Source: Cristatella mucedo (lineage: Eukaryota; Bryozoa; Phylactolaemata; Cristatellidae). From it: a DNA stretch of 64,000 nucleotides. The stretch lies in the NCBI GenBank assembly GCA_009760855.2, contig WPIO01000008.1, positions 2,254,501 to 2,318,500 on the forward strand. The letters are read 5' to 3'. Below the pieces are notes generated by a model. It made no database searches. It was not told where the DNA came from and worked only from the letters and a program-made list of their open reading frames with translations. The position numbers and the translations under genes are program-made. Below, piece after piece: positions 62,145-64,000 of the stretch; positions within the stretch are counted from its first letter, which is position 1, and every line of letters starts with the position of its first letter.

Positions 62145-63389
62145 CTACAAGCAGGCACACACAGACACAGGGCTCTGTCAGCACTGCAAGAGGCTGCCGC
62201 TACTGCACTTCGGCAGTGCTCCTTGCCAAATTGGACGATTTCAATCTCCGCCGAAATAATATAACAGCAGCAGGGCTCGTTCAAGGCTTGCTCGCTGCCG
62301 ACAGCCTTGCTGTCGGCCGAAATGGACGATTCAACAGCGGCAGTGCAATGAGTGAGCTAGAGTGCCCATTTCTTCAGGCAGCGAGTAGGACGGCCTCGGA
62401 GCCATGCCATGTCACAGCTGCCAGTAGACCGAGCTAACGGCTGCAGTGCTGCACGTGTACGCGGCTCGGCCGCACAAAAGGGAATGCCTCGTGGCTCAAG
62501 CACACTGCTGACAGCAGAGAAGTAGGCATGGCACAGATGCACAGACAAAGGAAGCTCCGACCATTCGATGAAGTCGAGCCACGACAGGATAGATCACGGA
62601 GCCACATTGTGAGACAGACAGACAGAGACAGCGACAAAGAGAGAGAGACATACAGACAGACAGGCAGGCAGACAGACAGAGGAGAGAGAGCGTGACAGAC
62701 AGACTGGGTGACAGACAGACTGGGAGATCTGTAAAAAGTGCACCCTAATAATATACCACCTGTACGCCTGTGAGTGAACAGTGCACAGTTCAGTTCAGCT
62801 TCTCTAACTCCAAAAAGCCACGAAAACTAAGCAGATCCCATGCAGGCGACTTCTCTCTTCTTATAGAGCATTCAGGCCGAAGCAGACCGGCAAGAAACAC
62901 ACCCCACCCATCGACAGCACGGGAATTTTGTCAATCGAAAATGATCATACGACTGTCTCCAGTGCACCATCGCACTAGCAACCCAGTTTCGCTCACAGAC
63001 CTAGAATACAAAGCAATGTAACGGCTGATCCCAGTGATGTCTCTCGCAAAAGCTTTCTGCAGCCGTGTCAAAGAGAGCTGAGTGAATAAATTAAGCTTGA
63101 AGATTTGAATTCGGTTAGTTGAGGTAACTGCAGACCACAACTTTACAGCGTAGCATCGATGAAAAAACTTGCAAAAGGTCCTACCGCCAGCAGGATGAGG
63201 ACAAAGAGCCTCCAATTTCTTATTCCTTACACCTACAGGTATTCCGTCCAACAGTAAATCCCTATACTAGTCGCCATTAGTTCGGCAAGCGGGCAAAGGC
63301 AAAGGGGATAAAATAAGCTGCACAAGCAACATGAACACCACTTGGGCATTGTTGAAAATTTTATTATTCCATCAGTTTATAACATCCAT
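62145..63389. other. Upstream of the first recognised TBRG1 exon; no exon found
   Basis: It has a GACA/GAGA-rich tract at about 62,600-62,710. A TBRG1 start exon is expected here or beyond the window edge on the - strand. No convincing one was found. The last 40 nt of the window are CpG-rich. Confidence 0.4.
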
Positions 63390-63770
63390 GGTTTGCACTT
63401 TATTTGGCAACAGGACAATGATCCGAAGCATACCGCAGGCACAGTAAAGGACTTTTTTTAACAGCCTAGTGCGTCAAGTCTACGAACACTTCAGGATTTT
63501 GGAATAGCCCAGTCAGTGTTCAGATTTGAACCCAATTAAACATTTGTGGCAGGATTCGGAGTGCAAAATACGTGAACGTGTCATCTTCAACGAATTTCTA
63601 ATTAACTATTCAAACTTCTGCTGAAGGAATGGCAGAAAATCGCAAGTGACGTATGCGAGAAATTGTCGGGAGCTTCTGCCCAGAAGGCTCCTCGCAGAAA
63701 CAAATAATCGTGGAGGAGCTAACACGCTACTAAAAAGTTTTGATTTCATTGCAATTTTGTGTACTATAAA
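63390..63770 (+). mobile_element. Decayed Tc1-like transposase fragment
   Basis: WQQDNDPKHTAGTVKDFF and, after a frameshift and stop, PSQCSDLNPIKHLWQD and KIRERV. These are the second and third catalytic regions of Tc1-type DDE transposases. The N-terminal part is not seen. Confidence 0.8.
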
Positions 63771-64000
63771 CTGCTTTAACTACGGCATGCTTCAGTTTAT
63801 TTCAACAGTTCTCTATCGGTGACCGCATGCACCCCAGGCAGAAATGGACAGATTTTCACAGATGTGCATAAGTAGAATAAGATCCTACGAATTATTTTAT
63901 TGCATCAATCTGGATATAAAATGCGCAGCTTTCACATGGATGCAGCAGTTTGGCAAACGGGGAGAACAAACGCAGAAACAGACGCCGCCGACGCGGTCGC

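Overview
The window is a piece of an animal nuclear genome, most likely an invertebrate. The coding sequence is split by GT-AG introns. Introns and spacers are full of 3'-truncated L2-clade LINE copies, two families of tRNA-derived SINEs, and remnants of Tigger-like and Tc1-like DNA transposons. I cannot name the species or phylum from sequence alone.

Three genes can be read by splicing exons by eye. (1) Alpha-A, a Na+/K+-ATPase alpha-subunit paralogue, lies on the + strand from about 1.26-1.66 kb to 28,972. Fifteen exons join without a frameshift or stop into 977 codons, and the 5' end is missing or unrecognised. (2) Alpha-B, a second Na+/K+-ATPase alpha subunit, lies on the + strand from 34,645 to 54,987 in 17 exons totalling 4,218 nt (1,405 residues). 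(3) A TBRG1 orthologue (FYRN/FYRC protein, the NIAM family) lies on the - strand from 62,144 down to 55,235 in seven recognised exons; its first exon was not found. Alpha-B and TBRG1 are convergent, with abutting poly(A) signals near 55,100.

The two alpha genes share every intron position and phase across their common region, so they are a tandem duplication. They differ strikingly. Alpha-B keeps all the cation-coordinating residues checked, but its first coding exon encodes about 415 extra Ala/Pro/Ser/Glu-rich residues before the usual N-terminus. Alpha-A keeps the phosphorylation, nucleotide and beta-subunit motifs, but four transmembrane cation ligands are replaced (family positions E327, N776, E779 and D804 become V, T, Q and S) while the frame stays open. 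It looks like a kept P-type ATPase that cannot transport Na+/K+ in the normal way.

Layout: 1-1,655, 5' flank or intron of alpha-A with a SINE; 1,655-28,972, alpha-A with repeat-rich introns; 28,973-34,644, spacer with a decayed Tigger-like transposon, a SINE, a CpG-rich stretch, a CT tract and about 33 copies of a CCCTTG hexamer; 34,645-54,987, alpha-B; 55,097-55,108, abutting poly(A) signals; 55,235-62,144, TBRG1; 62,145-64,000, no recognised exon, ending in a Tc1-like fragment.
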